Shown: positions 7,602 to 16,112, counted from the first letter of the stretch. The stretch is DNA of 64,000 nucleotides from an uncultured Lachnospiraceae bacterium (GCA_910579465.1 CAJTUB010000003.1:310001-374000), one strand, 5' to 3'. Translations and numbers: made by a program. The notes: generated by a model not told the origin, from the letters alone.

Positions 7602-9404
7602 ATGGGAAGAATAAAAAATAAGCAGTTTGATAATTTGTCGTTATCCTTTCGGGAGATATGGAATTTTGATAAGAGATTAATCTTCCTTTTGATTGCCAAT
7701 GTTTTTGTCAGTGCCTTACGGCCTTTCCCTAACATCATACTGGCGGGGCGGATTGTGGATTGTATCACGGAAGGGAAAGCATTTCTGCAGGTAGTTTGCT
7801 ATGTGACTATGATGTATGGAATGGATTATGGATTAACGGCTGTCACCACATATCTGACAAAATCCAGGGATTATCTGTTTAACCGGATTATCAATAAGCT
7901 GGATAATGATGTAAACACGAAATGTATGAATATGGATCTTGAAAAATTTAACGATGCGTCTGTTCAGGAGCGTATTCTGATGGTCAATCAGGCGGTGCGC
8001 GGAAAGAACTTTTTTACGAGCCTTACTATTTTCTTTCATACCATTTCGCAGATGATAACCCTGGCCGGCATTGTATGTGTAATGACCATATTGAACATAT
8101 GGCTGTTAGTAATTGCATTGATTGTGATTGTATTGCAGGCTGTGTTGCATTATATACGCCTGCGGCATGACAGAAAATACACACAGGATTCCCTGGAGGA
8201 TAACAGACGGGTTTCCTATGCGTCACAGCTGGCAAAGGACATATCGAATAAAAAGGATATTGTTACGTTCGGTATGAGCAGTTATATTTTGAAAAAGGTA
8301 GAATTATTCCAGCAGGCAATGCTGGCGGTCGAGAAACGAAAGATAAGAGAAGGCGGTTTGATTGAAATGGCGACGTATTCCCTGAGTGTAGCCTTTCAGA
8401 TATTGGCCTATCTGCTGATTGGACAAAAAACGTTTTATGGTGAGATAAGCATCGGTGAGTTTACAATGGGGATTGCTTCATTAATTAATTTTATGTCGGC
8501 ATCTTCCTTTGTTACGACAAATATCATCAGCTTTAATGATAATTTCTTTTATATCAGGCAGTATAAGTCCTTTCTTAAACTGAGAACGAAGTTTGATCAG
8601 GTGCCCGGGGCTGTTGCATTGGAGGATATCGATACGAGTCATATTGAAATAGAGTTCCGTAATGTCTGGTTCCGGTATCCCAACAGCACTACATATGTAT
8701 TGAAAAATATTAATCTGACCATAAAAAATATGGAACGTCTTGGAATTGTAGGATACAATGGAGCAGGGAAAACTTCATTTACTCTTTTGTTAATGCGTAT
8801 GTATGATCCGACAGAGGGAGCAATTTTTTTAAATGGCATCGATATCCGGAAAATTGATTATAAGGAATATCAGAAAATTATTTCGTCAGTGAATCAGGAC
8901 TTCTCGCTTCTGGCCTTTTCACTGTTGGAAAATATAGCAATTTCAGAGGAAGCAGTCCCGGAAGAAAGAGAAAAGATTACGGAGCTTTTAAACGAAAATG
9001 GTCTGGGGGAGAGATTGAAAAAAATGTATCGTGGTCTGGATACGCCTGTTACAAAGAAATTGTTTGCATCGGGCGTGGACTTATCGGGCGGTGAGAGCCA
9101 GAGGATTGCTGTTGTCCGTGCATTGTATAAGAATGCGCCATTGCTGATATTGGATGAGCCTACCTCCGCATTAGACCCTGCTGCAGAACATGAAATATTT
9201 CAGAAATTTGCTGAAATGTCAGAGGGAAAAACGACGGTCCTGGTTTCCCATAGGATATACAGTACCCGGTTTTGTGATAGGATTGCTGTTTTTGACAAAG
9301 GGGAGATTGTGGAATATGGAAGCTTTGGAGAGCTGATGGAGCGAAAAGGGCTGTATTATGATTTCTTTGAAAAGCAGGCGGAATATTTCAAAGATACGTT
9401 GTAA
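7602..9404 (+). CDS. ABC exporter, fused membrane and ATPase domains
   Basis: A half-size exporter: about 330 residues of membrane domain with several hydrophobic helices, then an ATPase domain with Walker A GYNGAGKTS, signature LSGGESQ, Walker B LLILDEPTSALD and a switch histidine in LVSHR. Such proteins homodimerise and export peptides, lipids or drugs. The ATG at 7602 follows GGAAGG-type sites; an ATG at 7578 overlapping the previous stop is the alternative. It is the third gene after the XRE and receiver-like genes. No peptide precursor or modification enzyme is adjacent, so the substrate is unknown. Confidence 0.88.
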   Translation: MGRIKNKQFDNLSLSFREIWNFDKRLIFLLIANVFVSALRPFPNIILAGRIVDCITEGKAFLQVVCYVTMMYGMDYGLTAVTTYLTKSRDYLFNRIINKLDNDVNTKCMNMDLEKFNDASVQERILMVNQAVRGKNFFTSLTIFFHTISQMITLAGIVCVMTILNIWLLVIALIVIVLQAVLHYIRLRHDRKYTQDSLEDNRRVSYASQLAKDISNKKDIVTFGMSSYILKKVELFQQAMLAVEKRKIREGGLIEMATYSLSVAFQILAYLLIGQKTFYGEISIGEFTMGIASLINFMSASSFVTTNIISFNDNFFYIRQYKSFLKLRTKFDQVPGAVALEDIDTSHIEIEFRNVWFRYPNSTTYVLKNINLTIKNMERLGIVGYNGAGKTSFTLLLMRMYDPTEGAIFLNGIDIRKIDYKEYQKIISSVNQDFSLLAFSLLENIAISEEAVPEEREKITELLNENGLGERLKKMYRGLDTPVTKKLFASGVDLSGGESQRIAVVRALYKNAPLLILDEPTSALDPAAEHEIFQKFAEMSEGKTTVLVSHRIYSTRFCDRIAVFDKGEIVEYGSFGELMERKGLYYDFFEKQAEYFKDTL

Positions 9405-9416
9405 ACAGGTGAAACA

Positions 9417-9454
9417 GAAAGGGAATGTGCTTTTTATTGGCAACAGTCCCTTTC
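9417..9454. terminator. Hairpin between convergent genes
   Basis: GAAAGGGA and TCCCTTTC pair across a 22-nt loop between the convergent ABC exporter and pyrI genes. There is no strong T-run on either strand, so a bidirectional terminator role is only likely. Confidence 0.4.
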
Positions 9455-9464
9455 TTCCATTCAA

Positions 9465-9893
9465 TTAGTCCGCCTTTTTGAATTTCTGTTCGCAGTATTC
9501 GCAGCGGTACAGGGCATGTGCCCGGTCTGTCAGCTTAAACCGGTGCGGAAGCTCCTGCTCGATGGAGGTAATGCAGCGCGGGTTTTTGCAGCGGATAATG
9601 TTTGTAACGCGTTCCGGAAGGTTTAATTTTCTTTTATCGACAATTACGCCGTTCTGGATAATGTTGATTGTAATATTCGGGTCAAGCACCCCTAAAATAT
9701 CAAAGTCAAAGTCAACCTTTCCCTCGATTTTGATAATATCCTTCCTGCCCATGGCATTGCTTTTTGCATTTGTTATAATAGCGACGCAGGCATCGCTTTT
9801 TTCTAATTCCAGATAGCGGTAGATGTCCATGGAGCCTCCGGCATGGATATGGTCCATAACGACGCCTTCCTGTATTCCTTCGATGTTCAGCAT
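9465..9893 (-). CDS. pyrI: Aspartate carbamoyltransferase regulatory subunit
   Basis: PyrI is the allosteric subunit that binds nucleotides and tunes aspartate carbamoyltransferase. The protein has 142 residues. The N-terminal nucleotide-binding domain contains VMDHIHAGGSMDIYRYL and the C-terminal zinc domain has four cysteines (CKNPRC and CEYCEQK), as in the E. coli subunit. It lies 24 nt after pyrB on the same strand, giving a pyrBI operon. The ATG at 9893 follows AAAGGAGA. Confidence 0.96.
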   Translation of the reverse strand: MLNIEGIQEGVVMDHIHAGGSMDIYRYLELEKSDACVAIITNAKSNAMGRKDIIKIEGKVDFDFDILGVLDPNITINIIQNGVIVDKRKLNLPERVTNIIRCKNPRCITSIEQELPHRFKLTDRAHALYRCEYCEQKFKKAD

Positions 9894-9917
9894 ATTGTCT
9901 CCTTTCAGACTGTGAAA

Positions 9918-10841
9918 CTATTCGGTAACGCTAATCCCGAGCAGGGTCATAATCAGTGCCATCCGTACATAGACGCCGTAGTTTGCCTGCTTGAAATAAA
10001 CGGCGCGCGGGTCGTCGTCTACCTCCGTGGAGATTTCGTTGACGCGCGGAAGCGGATGAAGAATCAGCATGTCCTCCCTGGCGTTCTGGAGCTTACGCTT
10101 GTCCAGGATAAAGGTATCCTTTAAACGGATATAGTCCTCTTCGTTAAAAAAGCGCTCCTTCTGTACACGGGTCATGTAAAGGATATCAAGCTCCGGCAGG
10201 ACTGCCTCCAGGTCGTTAGTCTCCTGATAAGGAATCCCCTGTGCATCCAGGGTTTCTTCTCTTAAATAGGCAGGAATCTTAAGCTCCTCCGGTGAAATCA
10301 GGACAAAGCGGGTATCCGGGTAGCGGACCATGGCGTTAATCAGGGAATGTACGGTCCTGCCGAACTTTAAATCCCCGCAGAAGCCGATGGTCAGACCGTC
10401 CAGCCGCCCCTTCAGGCTTTTGATGGTAAGCAGGTCGGTCAGCGTCTGCGTCGGGTGGTTATGACCGCCGTCGCCTGCGTTGATGACCGGGATGGAAGAG
10501 TGCAGGGAAGCGACAAGCGGCGCCCCCTCCTTCGGATGGCGCATGGCGCAGATATCGGCGTAGAAGGAAATGACGCGGATGGTGTCTGCGACGCTTTCGC
10601 CCTTTGCTGCGGACGAGGAATCGGCAGAAGAAAAACCAAGGACACTGCCTCCGAGATTCAGCATTGCGGCTTCAAAGCTGAGACGGGTGCGTGTACTTGG
10701 TTCATAAAATAAGGTTGCGAGTTTTTTGCCTTGGCAGCAATGGGAATACTTCTCCGGTGAGGAATAGATGTCCCCGGCAAGGGTGAGCAAATCGGAAAGC
10801 TCGTCCGGTGATAAATCCTGCGGGCTGATCAGATGTTTCAT
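9918..10841 (-). CDS. pyrB: Aspartate carbamoyltransferase catalytic subunit
   Basis: PyrB condenses carbamoyl phosphate with aspartate, the first committed step of pyrimidine synthesis. The 307-residue length fits. Visible motifs are the carbamoyl-phosphate loop FYEPSTRTRLSFEAA, the mobile loop around SSSAAKGESVADT, AGDGGHNHPTQTLTD, and LHPLPRVNEI. The start is MKHLISP at 10841, preceded by GGAGG; a longer ATG four codons upstream lies on that ribosome site and is rejected. It is co-transcribed with pyrI from a promoter at 10890-10918. Confidence 0.97.
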   Translation of the reverse strand: MKHLISPQDLSPDELSDLLTLAGDIYSSPEKYSHCCQGKKLATLFYEPSTRTRLSFEAAMLNLGGSVLGFSSADSSSAAKGESVADTIRVISFYADICAMRHPKEGAPLVASLHSSIPVINAGDGGHNHPTQTLTDLLTIKSLKGRLDGLTIGFCGDLKFGRTVHSLINAMVRYPDTRFVLISPEELKIPAYLREETLDAQGIPYQETNDLEAVLPELDILYMTRVQKERFFNEEDYIRLKDTFILDKRKLQNAREDMLILHPLPRVNEISTEVDDDPRAVYFKQANYGVYVRMALIMTLLGISVTE

Positions 10842-10889
10842 AGTTACCTCCATAAAGATTCTGCTGATAAAAAAGCGGTATTTTCAAAT

Positions 10890-10918
10890 ATTATACAGTA
10901 TTGTATATGCTTTGACAA
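10890..10918 (-). promoter_or_regulatory. Promoter of pyrBI
   Basis: Read on the minus strand: TTGTCA, a 17-nt spacer, and TATAAT, leaving a leader of about 40 nt before pyrB. No PyrR-type hairpin was found in the leader. Confidence 0.7.
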
Positions 10919-11040
10919 GCCTATATCCTAAAAATATTTCGGTAGTGTAGCATATACAAAAACTGGAAGCGGAATAGCATTTTTTATTAAGACATAAGCC
11001 TCTGGATTTGCTATAATAAAGAGGAAAGGGAGGTGATTTA

Positions 11041-11460
11041 ATGAAAGACCAGAAAGATGTTGTGAACAAAGTCATAGATTACATTGAACAAAATTTGGAA
11101 GAAGAAATCGATTTAGAGCATATATCAAAAAGTGCCGGGTACTCTAAATTTTATCTCAACCGTATCTTTGCCGAATACACAGGAACTACAATCTACAAAT
11201 ATCTGCAAAATCGCAGACTTACCGTTGCCGCTGAAAAATTGGTTAAATCGGATAAACCAATCATACAGATTGCATATGAAGCAGGATATGATTCACAGCA
11301 GGCATTTTCCTTTGCTTTTAAGCAGGTGTATCGATATCCGCCTAAAATTTATAGAGAGCTTGCAATCTTTATACCAAAACAAGACAGAATTTTTATGTGT
11401 TATTCGTATCGTTTCCAATATGACAGAATTACTACGGATATTAAGGAGATTGCAGCATGA
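11041..11460 (+). CDS. AraC-type DNA-binding protein lacking a full effector domain
   Basis: The first 105 residues are a complete AraC/XylS double helix-turn-helix (VNKVIDYIEQNLEEEIDLEHIS, then IIQIAYEAGYDSQQAFSFAFKQVYRYPPKIYR). The last 30 residues resemble only the start of a C-terminal effector domain. At 139 residues it is DNA-binding domain only, like the MarA/SoxS group or a truncated AraC-GyrI regulator. A strong site (GGGAGGTGA) precedes the ATG. Its stop overlaps the start of the following clpP by four bases, which suggests translational coupling. Confidence 0.85.
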   Translation: MKDQKDVVNKVIDYIEQNLEEEIDLEHISKSAGYSKFYLNRIFAEYTGTTIYKYLQNRRLTVAAEKLVKSDKPIIQIAYEAGYDSQQAFSFAFKQVYRYPPKIYRELAIFIPKQDRIFMCYSYRFQYDRITTDIKEIAA

Positions 11461-12050
11461 GTACGATACCATATGTTATTGAACAGACCAGTCGTGGTGA
11501 GAGGAGCTATGACATCTTTTCGAGGCTGCTATCCGACAGAATTATTTTTTTAGGGGAAGAGGTCAGCGATACCTCTGCCAGTCTGATTATTGCGCAAATG
11601 CTTTTTCTGGAGGCACAAGACCCCGGGAAAGATATTCAATTATACATTAACAGCCCGGGAGGCTCTGTTACAGCCGGATTTGCGATTTATGATACGATGC
11701 AATATATCAAATGTGATGTTTCTACTATCTGTGTCGGGCTTGCAGCCAGTTTTGGAGCCTTTCTGCTGGCGGGCGGCACACATGGAAAGCGTATGGCATT
11801 AGCCAATTCTGAAATTATGATACATCAACCGGCGATTCATGGAAACGGTGTTAAAGGTCAAGCCAGTGATATAAAGATAATGTCAGAACATATGCAAAAA
11901 AGCAAACGGAGATTAAATTGCATTTTAGCAGAACATACAGGGCATACCGCAGAGGAGGTGGAACGGGATACGGACAGGGATAATTTTATGAGTGCACAGG
12001 AAGCCTTGGAATATGGGCTGATTGACGCTGTGCTTTCCCAAAGGCAATAA
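11457..12050 (+). CDS. clpP: ClpP-family serine protease, probably a second copy
   Basis: Proteolytic subunit of Clp proteases (197 residues). The catalytic triad is kept: Ser98 in GLAASFGAFLLAGG, His123 in IMIHQP and Asp171 in ERDTDRDNFM. The sequence differs from housekeeping ClpP in AASFGAF (usually AASMGAF) and in IHQPAIHGNGVKGQASD (usually HQPLGG). There is no adjacent clpX or tig, which normally flank the main clpP, and it is coupled to an AraC regulator by an ATGA overlap. A specialised, regulated ClpP is the best reading. A terminator follows. Confidence 0.88.
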   Translation: MSTIPYVIEQTSRGERSYDIFSRLLSDRIIFLGEEVSDTSASLIIAQMLFLEAQDPGKDIQLYINSPGGSVTAGFAIYDTMQYIKCDVSTICVGLAASFGAFLLAGGTHGKRMALANSEIMIHQPAIHGNGVKGQASDIKIMSEHMQKSKRRLNCILAEHTGHTAEEVERDTDRDNFMSAQEALEYGLIDAVLSQRQ

Positions 12051-12056
12051 ACAACA

Positions 12057-12087
12057 GGGGCTGCGCTTTGTGCGCCAGCCCCTTTCT
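12057..12087 (+). terminator. Terminator after clpP
   Basis: GGGGCTG (12057-12063) pairs with CAGCCCC (12076-12082), extended by CGC/GCG inside, and is followed by TTTCTT. Confidence 0.65.
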
Positions 12088-12143
12088 TATGCACACGCCG
12101 CAGAAAGGAAGTTATGCCCTTACGGGCATCCGCGGCGGCGCGG

Positions 12144-12171
12144 CGAGTAGGGAGAAAATCTTCCCTACTCG
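12144..12171. repeat. Perfect 10-bp hairpin between clpP and uxaC
   Basis: CGAGTAGGGA (12144-12153) and TCCCTACTCG (12162-12171) pair perfectly around GAAAATCT. No T-run follows on either strand. A smaller hairpin (TGCCC...GGGCA) lies at about 12115-12128. Confidence 0.5.
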
Positions 12172-12189
12172 ATTGAAAAAGCAATGGAA

Positions 12190-13590
12190 TCAGAAACCGA
12201 AATAGCGGACACAGTTATGATAGGAAATGTCCTGTACCATTTTTCCGAGGAACTTCATGTCTGCCGGATATTCCCCGTTTTCTACCCAGGTGCCGACAAG
12301 GTTGCAGAGGATTCTGCGGAAATACTCGTGTCTGGTGTAGGAGAGGAAGCTTCTCGAGTCGGTCAGCATGCCGACGAAGTTGGAGAGAAGTCCCAGGTTT
12401 GCAAGCGAGGTCATCTGCTCGGTCATTCCGGTTTTGTTGTCGTTGAACCACCAGGCGGAGCCGTGCTGGATTTTCCCGACGGCGGAGGAATCCTGGAAGC
12501 AGCCGATAATCGTACCGATAGCGGCATTGTCCACCGGATTTAAGGAATACAGGATGGTACGCGGCAGCTCGTCGGTTTCGTTTAAGGCGTTTAGGAACGC
12601 AGCAAGCTCTGCGGCGCAGTTGATGGAATTGATGCAGTCAAAGCCGGTATCCGGGCCGATGGCGCGGAACAGTCTGGTGTTATTGTCGCGCCGCGTGCCG
12701 TAATGAAGCTGCATTGCCCAGTTCAGACGGTGGTATTCCTTTCCCATGAACAGAAGAAACGCAGACTTGAAACGGAGCTGTTCCTCCGGGGAAGGTATCT
12801 CACCGGAAAGACGCTTTTCAAAAATGGCAGCGACTTCGTTCTCGTCTGCCGGTGCGTACATGACAAAATCCAGCCCGTGGTCGGATACCTTGCAGCCCAT
12901 CGAGGCAAAGAACGCAAGGCGCACCTTCAGGGCTTCCTTCAGGTCCGCATACGAGGTAATCTTTACGCCGCTGACCGCAGACAGCTTTGTCAGATAGCTG
13001 AGATAATCCGGCTTTTCCAGATTCATTGCCTTGTCCGGGCGCCATGCAGGAAGAACCTGCACATCAAAGGAAGCGTCTTCGGCAATCTGCTTGTGCCATG
13101 CAAGGGAATCAATCGGGTCGTCGGTGGTGCAGATTACGGTAACATTGGAGCGGCGGATTAAGTTTCTTGCGCTGAACTCTGCCGTTGCAAGCTTCTGGTT
13201 GCAGAGGTTCCAGACCTCGTCTGCCGTTTCCGGGGAGAGGGTACCTTCATAGCCGAAGTAGGTCTTTAACTCCAGGTGGCTCCAGTGATACAGCGGGTTG
13301 CCGATTGCCTTTTGCAAGGTCGCTGCCCATGCAAGGAACTTTTCATAGTCGGAGGCGTCACCGGTAATCAATCTCTCCTCTACGCCGTTGCTGCGCATCT
13401 GGCGCCATTTATAGTGGTCGCCGCCAAGCCAGACCTGCGTAATGTTTTCGAACCTCCGGTCCTCGGCAATTTCCTGCGGATTGATATGGCAGTGGTAGTC
13501 GATGATGGGCATTTTTGCCGCATAGTCATGGTAGAGCGTGGCAGCAGTGTCGTTGGAGAGCAAAAAGTCGTTTCCCATAAATGGTTTCAT
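12190..13590 (-). CDS. uxaC: Glucuronate isomerase
   Basis: UxaC converts D-glucuronate to D-fructuronate (and galacturonate to tagaturonate), the entry step of hexuronate catabolism. The protein has 466 residues. It carries the amidohydrolase-like metal motif DYHCHINP near the N-terminus, plus AWRPDKAMNLEKPDYLSYL, HYGTRRDNNTRLF and DSRSFLSYTRHEYFRR. The start MKPFMGND at 13590 is preceded by AAGGAT; a longer frame from 13653 runs back over the regulator's stop and is rejected. It lies 40 nt after a LacI-type regulator on the same strand and opposite kdgK, forming a hexuronate module. Confidence 0.97.
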   Translation of the reverse strand: MKPFMGNDFLLSNDTAATLYHDYAAKMPIIDYHCHINPQEIAEDRRFENITQVWLGGDHYKWRQMRSNGVEERLITGDASDYEKFLAWAATLQKAIGNPLYHWSHLELKTYFGYEGTLSPETADEVWNLCNQKLATAEFSARNLIRRSNVTVICTTDDPIDSLAWHKQIAEDASFDVQVLPAWRPDKAMNLEKPDYLSYLTKLSAVSGVKITSYADLKEALKVRLAFFASMGCKVSDHGLDFVMYAPADENEVAAIFEKRLSGEIPSPEEQLRFKSAFLLFMGKEYHRLNWAMQLHYGTRRDNNTRLFRAIGPDTGFDCINSINCAAELAAFLNALNETDELPRTILYSLNPVDNAAIGTIIGCFQDSSAVGKIQHGSAWWFNDNKTGMTEQMTSLANLGLLSNFVGMLTDSRSFLSYTRHEYFRRILCNLVGTWVENGEYPADMKFLGKMVQDISYHNCVRYFGF

Positions 13591-13630
13591 AGCGGTATCC
13601 TTCTTTCTTTGATATAGTTTGTAACAAAAA

Positions 13631-14629
13631 TTAATACGCAGTCCCGCGGACAATAAAGTCGTTGGAAATGGTAGTTTTGTTCGGAACGTCGGCTCCCTGT
13701 AAAATACGCATCAGGGCAGCTACGGTCGTAATGCTGAGCGTTTCTACATGGTTATCCAGGGTGGAAAGCTCCGGCTCGGTGCAGACGCAGAGAAGCGAAT
13801 TGTTGTAGCCGACAATCTCTAACTCCTCCGGGACACGGAGCCCCGCGGCACCGGCAAACTTTACGGCAGCGACCGCAAGACTGTCCTCGGCGGTTAAAAT
13901 GGCATCGTACCTACAGCCTTCTTCGTACAGGGAAAGCAGAAGATCCCTGACCGACAGGATGTCGTCCGGGCAGCGGCGCACGGAGGTCTCCGGACAGGGA
14001 AGCCCCATGTGTGCAAGTCCGTCGCAGAAGCCTCTGCGCTTATTCCGGCTGCTGTTGCTGTCGGAGCGGTAGAGGAACAGGAAACGCTTCCTGCCGTGCC
14101 CCGCAAGGCGGCAGACGGCGTCAAACACTGCCTGATAGTCGTCACAGAGAGTACCGTAAATATTTGGATGAGACAAATAGCCGTTCATCATCATAACCGG
14201 CATTTCGTCTGCAGCCTCCATGATATAGTCGTTATCCTGCTTTGCAGACTCTAAGTAATGCGAGCCGACCATAATAACGGCATCGACACGCTTGGAGAGC
14301 AGGAGCCGGAGATACTTCTTTTTATTTTCAAGCTCATAGCCGGTACAGCACAAAAAGGCCTCATAGCCGTTCTTCCGGAGTGCCTGTTCCAGATAATATA
14401 CTGCATTTGCGAGAAAAATATCGGAGGAATCCGAACACAGAATACCGATGGTATGCATTGTGTTCAGGCCAAGTCCCCGTGCAAATACATTCGGCGTATA
14501 GCCGAGCTCATCCATGATCGTCAGGACCTTCTGCTTGGTTTTGTCGCTGACGTTCGGATTCCCGTTTAACACACGGGAAATTGTGGCAATGGAAACGCCG
14601 GCTTTTTTCGAAACATCGTAAATATTCAT
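13631..14629 (-). CDS. LacI-family transcriptional regulator (hexuronate locus)
   Basis: 332 residues: an N-terminal LacI helix-turn-helix (MNIYDVSKKAGVSIATISRVLNG) and a periplasmic-binding-protein-like sensor domain (IGILCSDSSDIFLANAVYYLEQALRK onward). The ATG at 14629 starts the helix-turn-helix exactly; upstream in-frame residues are hydrophobic and unlike the family. It precedes uxaC by 40 nt and is divergent from kdgK. The intervening region holds a promoter for each side and a 14-bp palindrome just after the kdgK -10 box, so this protein is the likely repressor there. The inducer is not visible. Confidence 0.93.
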   Translation of the reverse strand: MNIYDVSKKAGVSIATISRVLNGNPNVSDKTKQKVLTIMDELGYTPNVFARGLGLNTMHTIGILCSDSSDIFLANAVYYLEQALRKNGYEAFLCCTGYELENKKKYLRLLLSKRVDAVIMVGSHYLESAKQDNDYIMEAADEMPVMMMNGYLSHPNIYGTLCDDYQAVFDAVCRLAGHGRKRFLFLYRSDSNSSRNKRRGFCDGLAHMGLPCPETSVRRCPDDILSVRDLLLSLYEEGCRYDAILTAEDSLAVAAVKFAGAAGLRVPEELEIVGYNNSLLCVCTEPELSTLDNHVETLSITTVAALMRILQGADVPNKTTISNDFIVRGTAY

Positions 14630-14702
14630 AATGAAAGCCCTTACAAAATCAAGTAAAAAATAAAACAATATGGCAGCAGTGATGTATCCGTACTTTCTTA
14701 GT

Positions 14703-14731
14703 ATTATACACCATGGAAGAATTGACTGCAA
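14703..14731 (-). promoter_or_regulatory. Promoter of the lacI-type gene and uxaC
   Basis: Minus strand: TTGCAG, a 17-nt spacer and TATAAT, about 75 nt before the regulator start. The 365-bp gap 14630-14994 holds this promoter, the divergent kdgK promoter and an operator-like palindrome. Confidence 0.7.
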
Positions 14732-14803
14732 GCAAATTATACCTTTCAGGGAGCCGCCGGGACACAAAGCTGCGTAAAAATGCGGAAACCCGGAGAAAAG
14801 CGA

Positions 14804-14832
14804 TTGACATTACGGCGGAAAATGTGTACAAT
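14804..14832 (+). promoter_or_regulatory. Promoter of kdgK
   Basis: TTGACA (14804-14809), a 17-nt spacer and TACAAT (14827-14832). Confidence 0.8.
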
Positions 14833-14837
14833 CAAGC

Positions 14838-14851
14838 TGTAAATGCTTACA
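14838..14851. promoter_or_regulatory. LacI-family/cre-like operator at the kdgK transcription start
   Basis: TGTAAATGCTTACA has TGTAA/TTACA half-sites, the form expected of LacI/CcpA family operators. It starts 6 bp after the -10 box, so a bound protein would block initiation. It could serve the adjacent LacI-type regulator or CcpA. Confidence 0.6.
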
Positions 14852-14994
14852 AAATTTTGGTAAGAGAATATTTTTTGCGATACAGGCAGACAATGCAGGA
14901 AACCCTTTTACGGAGGTATGGCATAGCGGCAGTGAAGCTATGCCGTGCGTCCGCGTAACAGAGTGATAGAAAATGAATAAAAGGAGAAAAGACA

Positions 14995-16026
14995 ATGGCA
15001 AAGGTAGTGACAATGGGAGAAATCATGTTAAGGCTTTCTACCCCGGGAAATGAGAAGTTTATCCAGGCAGATGAGTTTGACGTATGCTATGGCGGCGGCG
15101 AGGCAAATGTAGCAGTTTCCTTGGCAAATTACGGGCACGAGGCGCATTATGTAACGAAGGTACCGAAGAACCCGATCGGAGAGTGCGCAGTTGCTGCGCT
15201 CCGGAAGATGAACGTCGGGACGGAGCATATCGCCTATGGCGGGGAGCGTCTCGGTATTTATTTCCTCGAGACCGGTGCGGCAATGCGTGCCTCCAATGTC
15301 GTTTACGACAGGGCGCATTCTTCAATTTCCACGGCTACGGCGGAAGACTTTGACTTTGATAAGATTTTTGAGGGTGTGGACTGGTTCCACTTTACCGGAA
15401 TTACCCCGGCGGTGTCCGATGCGGCGGCAGAGCTTACGGAGGCTGCCTGCAAGGCGGCAAAGAAGGCAGGCGTCAAGGTTTCCTGTGACCTGAATTTCCG
15501 GAAAAAGCTCTGGTCCTCCGAGAAGGCACAGAAGGTAATGAGTGCCCTGATGCAGTATGTAGACGTATGTATTGGAAACGAAGAGGATGCAGAAAAGGTT
15601 CTCGGCTTTAAGCCGGGCAGTACGGACGTTACGAGCGGCGAGCTGGAGCTGGCAGGCTATAAGAGCATTTTTGAGCAGATGGTGGCAAAGTTTAATTTTG
15701 AATATGTCATCAGCTCCCTGCGTGTCAGCCATTCCGCTTCTGATAATGGTTGGTCCGCATGCATTTATTCCAGGGATACGAAGGAGTTCTATCATTCCAG
15801 GGAATACCGGATTGCACCGATTGTTGACCGCGTCGGCGGCGGAGATTCCTTTGCGGGCGGCGTTATCTGCGGCTTCCTTGACGGTAAGGGCTTTAAGGAG
15901 GCGCTGGAGTTCGGCGTTGCAGCTTCCGCGCTCAAGCACACGATTCCGGGAGACTTTAACCTTGTATCCAGAGCAGACGTTGATGCGCTGGTCGGCGGCG
16001 ACGGCTCCGGACGCGTACAGAGATAA
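14995..16026 (+). CDS. kdgK: 2-dehydro-3-deoxygluconokinase (PfkB family)
   Basis: KdgK phosphorylates 2-keto-3-deoxygluconate to KDPG, a late step in hexuronate breakdown. 343 residues. The PfkB fold is shown by GEIMLRLSTPGNEKFIQADEF and YGGGEANVAVSLANYG at the N-terminus and by the C-terminal signature DRVGGGDSFAGGVICGFLDG with the catalytic Asp in GGGDSFAGG. The ATG follows AAGGAG. It is divergent from a LacI regulator and uxaC, so the region covers two steps of glucuronate use. The middle enzymes (uxuA/uxuB or uxaB) and kdgA are not in the window. Confidence 0.93.
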   Translation: MAKVVTMGEIMLRLSTPGNEKFIQADEFDVCYGGGEANVAVSLANYGHEAHYVTKVPKNPIGECAVAALRKMNVGTEHIAYGGERLGIYFLETGAAMRASNVVYDRAHSSISTATAEDFDFDKIFEGVDWFHFTGITPAVSDAAAELTEAACKAAKKAGVKVSCDLNFRKKLWSSEKAQKVMSALMQYVDVCIGNEEDAEKVLGFKPGSTDVTSGELELAGYKSIFEQMVAKFNFEYVISSLRVSHSASDNGWSACIYSRDTKEFYHSREYRIAPIVDRVGGGDSFAGGVICGFLDGKGFKEALEFGVAASALKHTIPGDFNLVSRADVDALVGGDGSGRVQR

Positions 16027-16043
16027 GAGAGGGAAAATAATAG

Positions 16044-16072
16044 TTGACAGATAGAAGCCTTCGTTGTATCAT
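16044..16072 (+). promoter_or_regulatory. Promoter of the ABC-2 type transporter operon
   Basis: TTGACA (16044-16049), a 17-nt spacer and TATCAT (16067-16072), about 40 bp before the ATPase start. Confidence 0.75.
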
Positions 16073-16093
16073 TGTATTAAGAAGTTAGTACAA
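16072..16093. promoter_or_regulatory. Operator-like inverted repeat at the transporter promoter
   Basis: TTGTATTAA (16072-16080) and TTAGTACAA (16085-16093), separated by GAAG, pair at eight of nine positions. The repeat begins at the end of the -10 box. The form resembles operators of GntR/YtrA-type repressors that control ABC-2 exporters, but no such gene is adjacent. Confidence 0.5.
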
Positions 16094-16112
16094 AATACAA
16101 CGGAGGTTTTTT

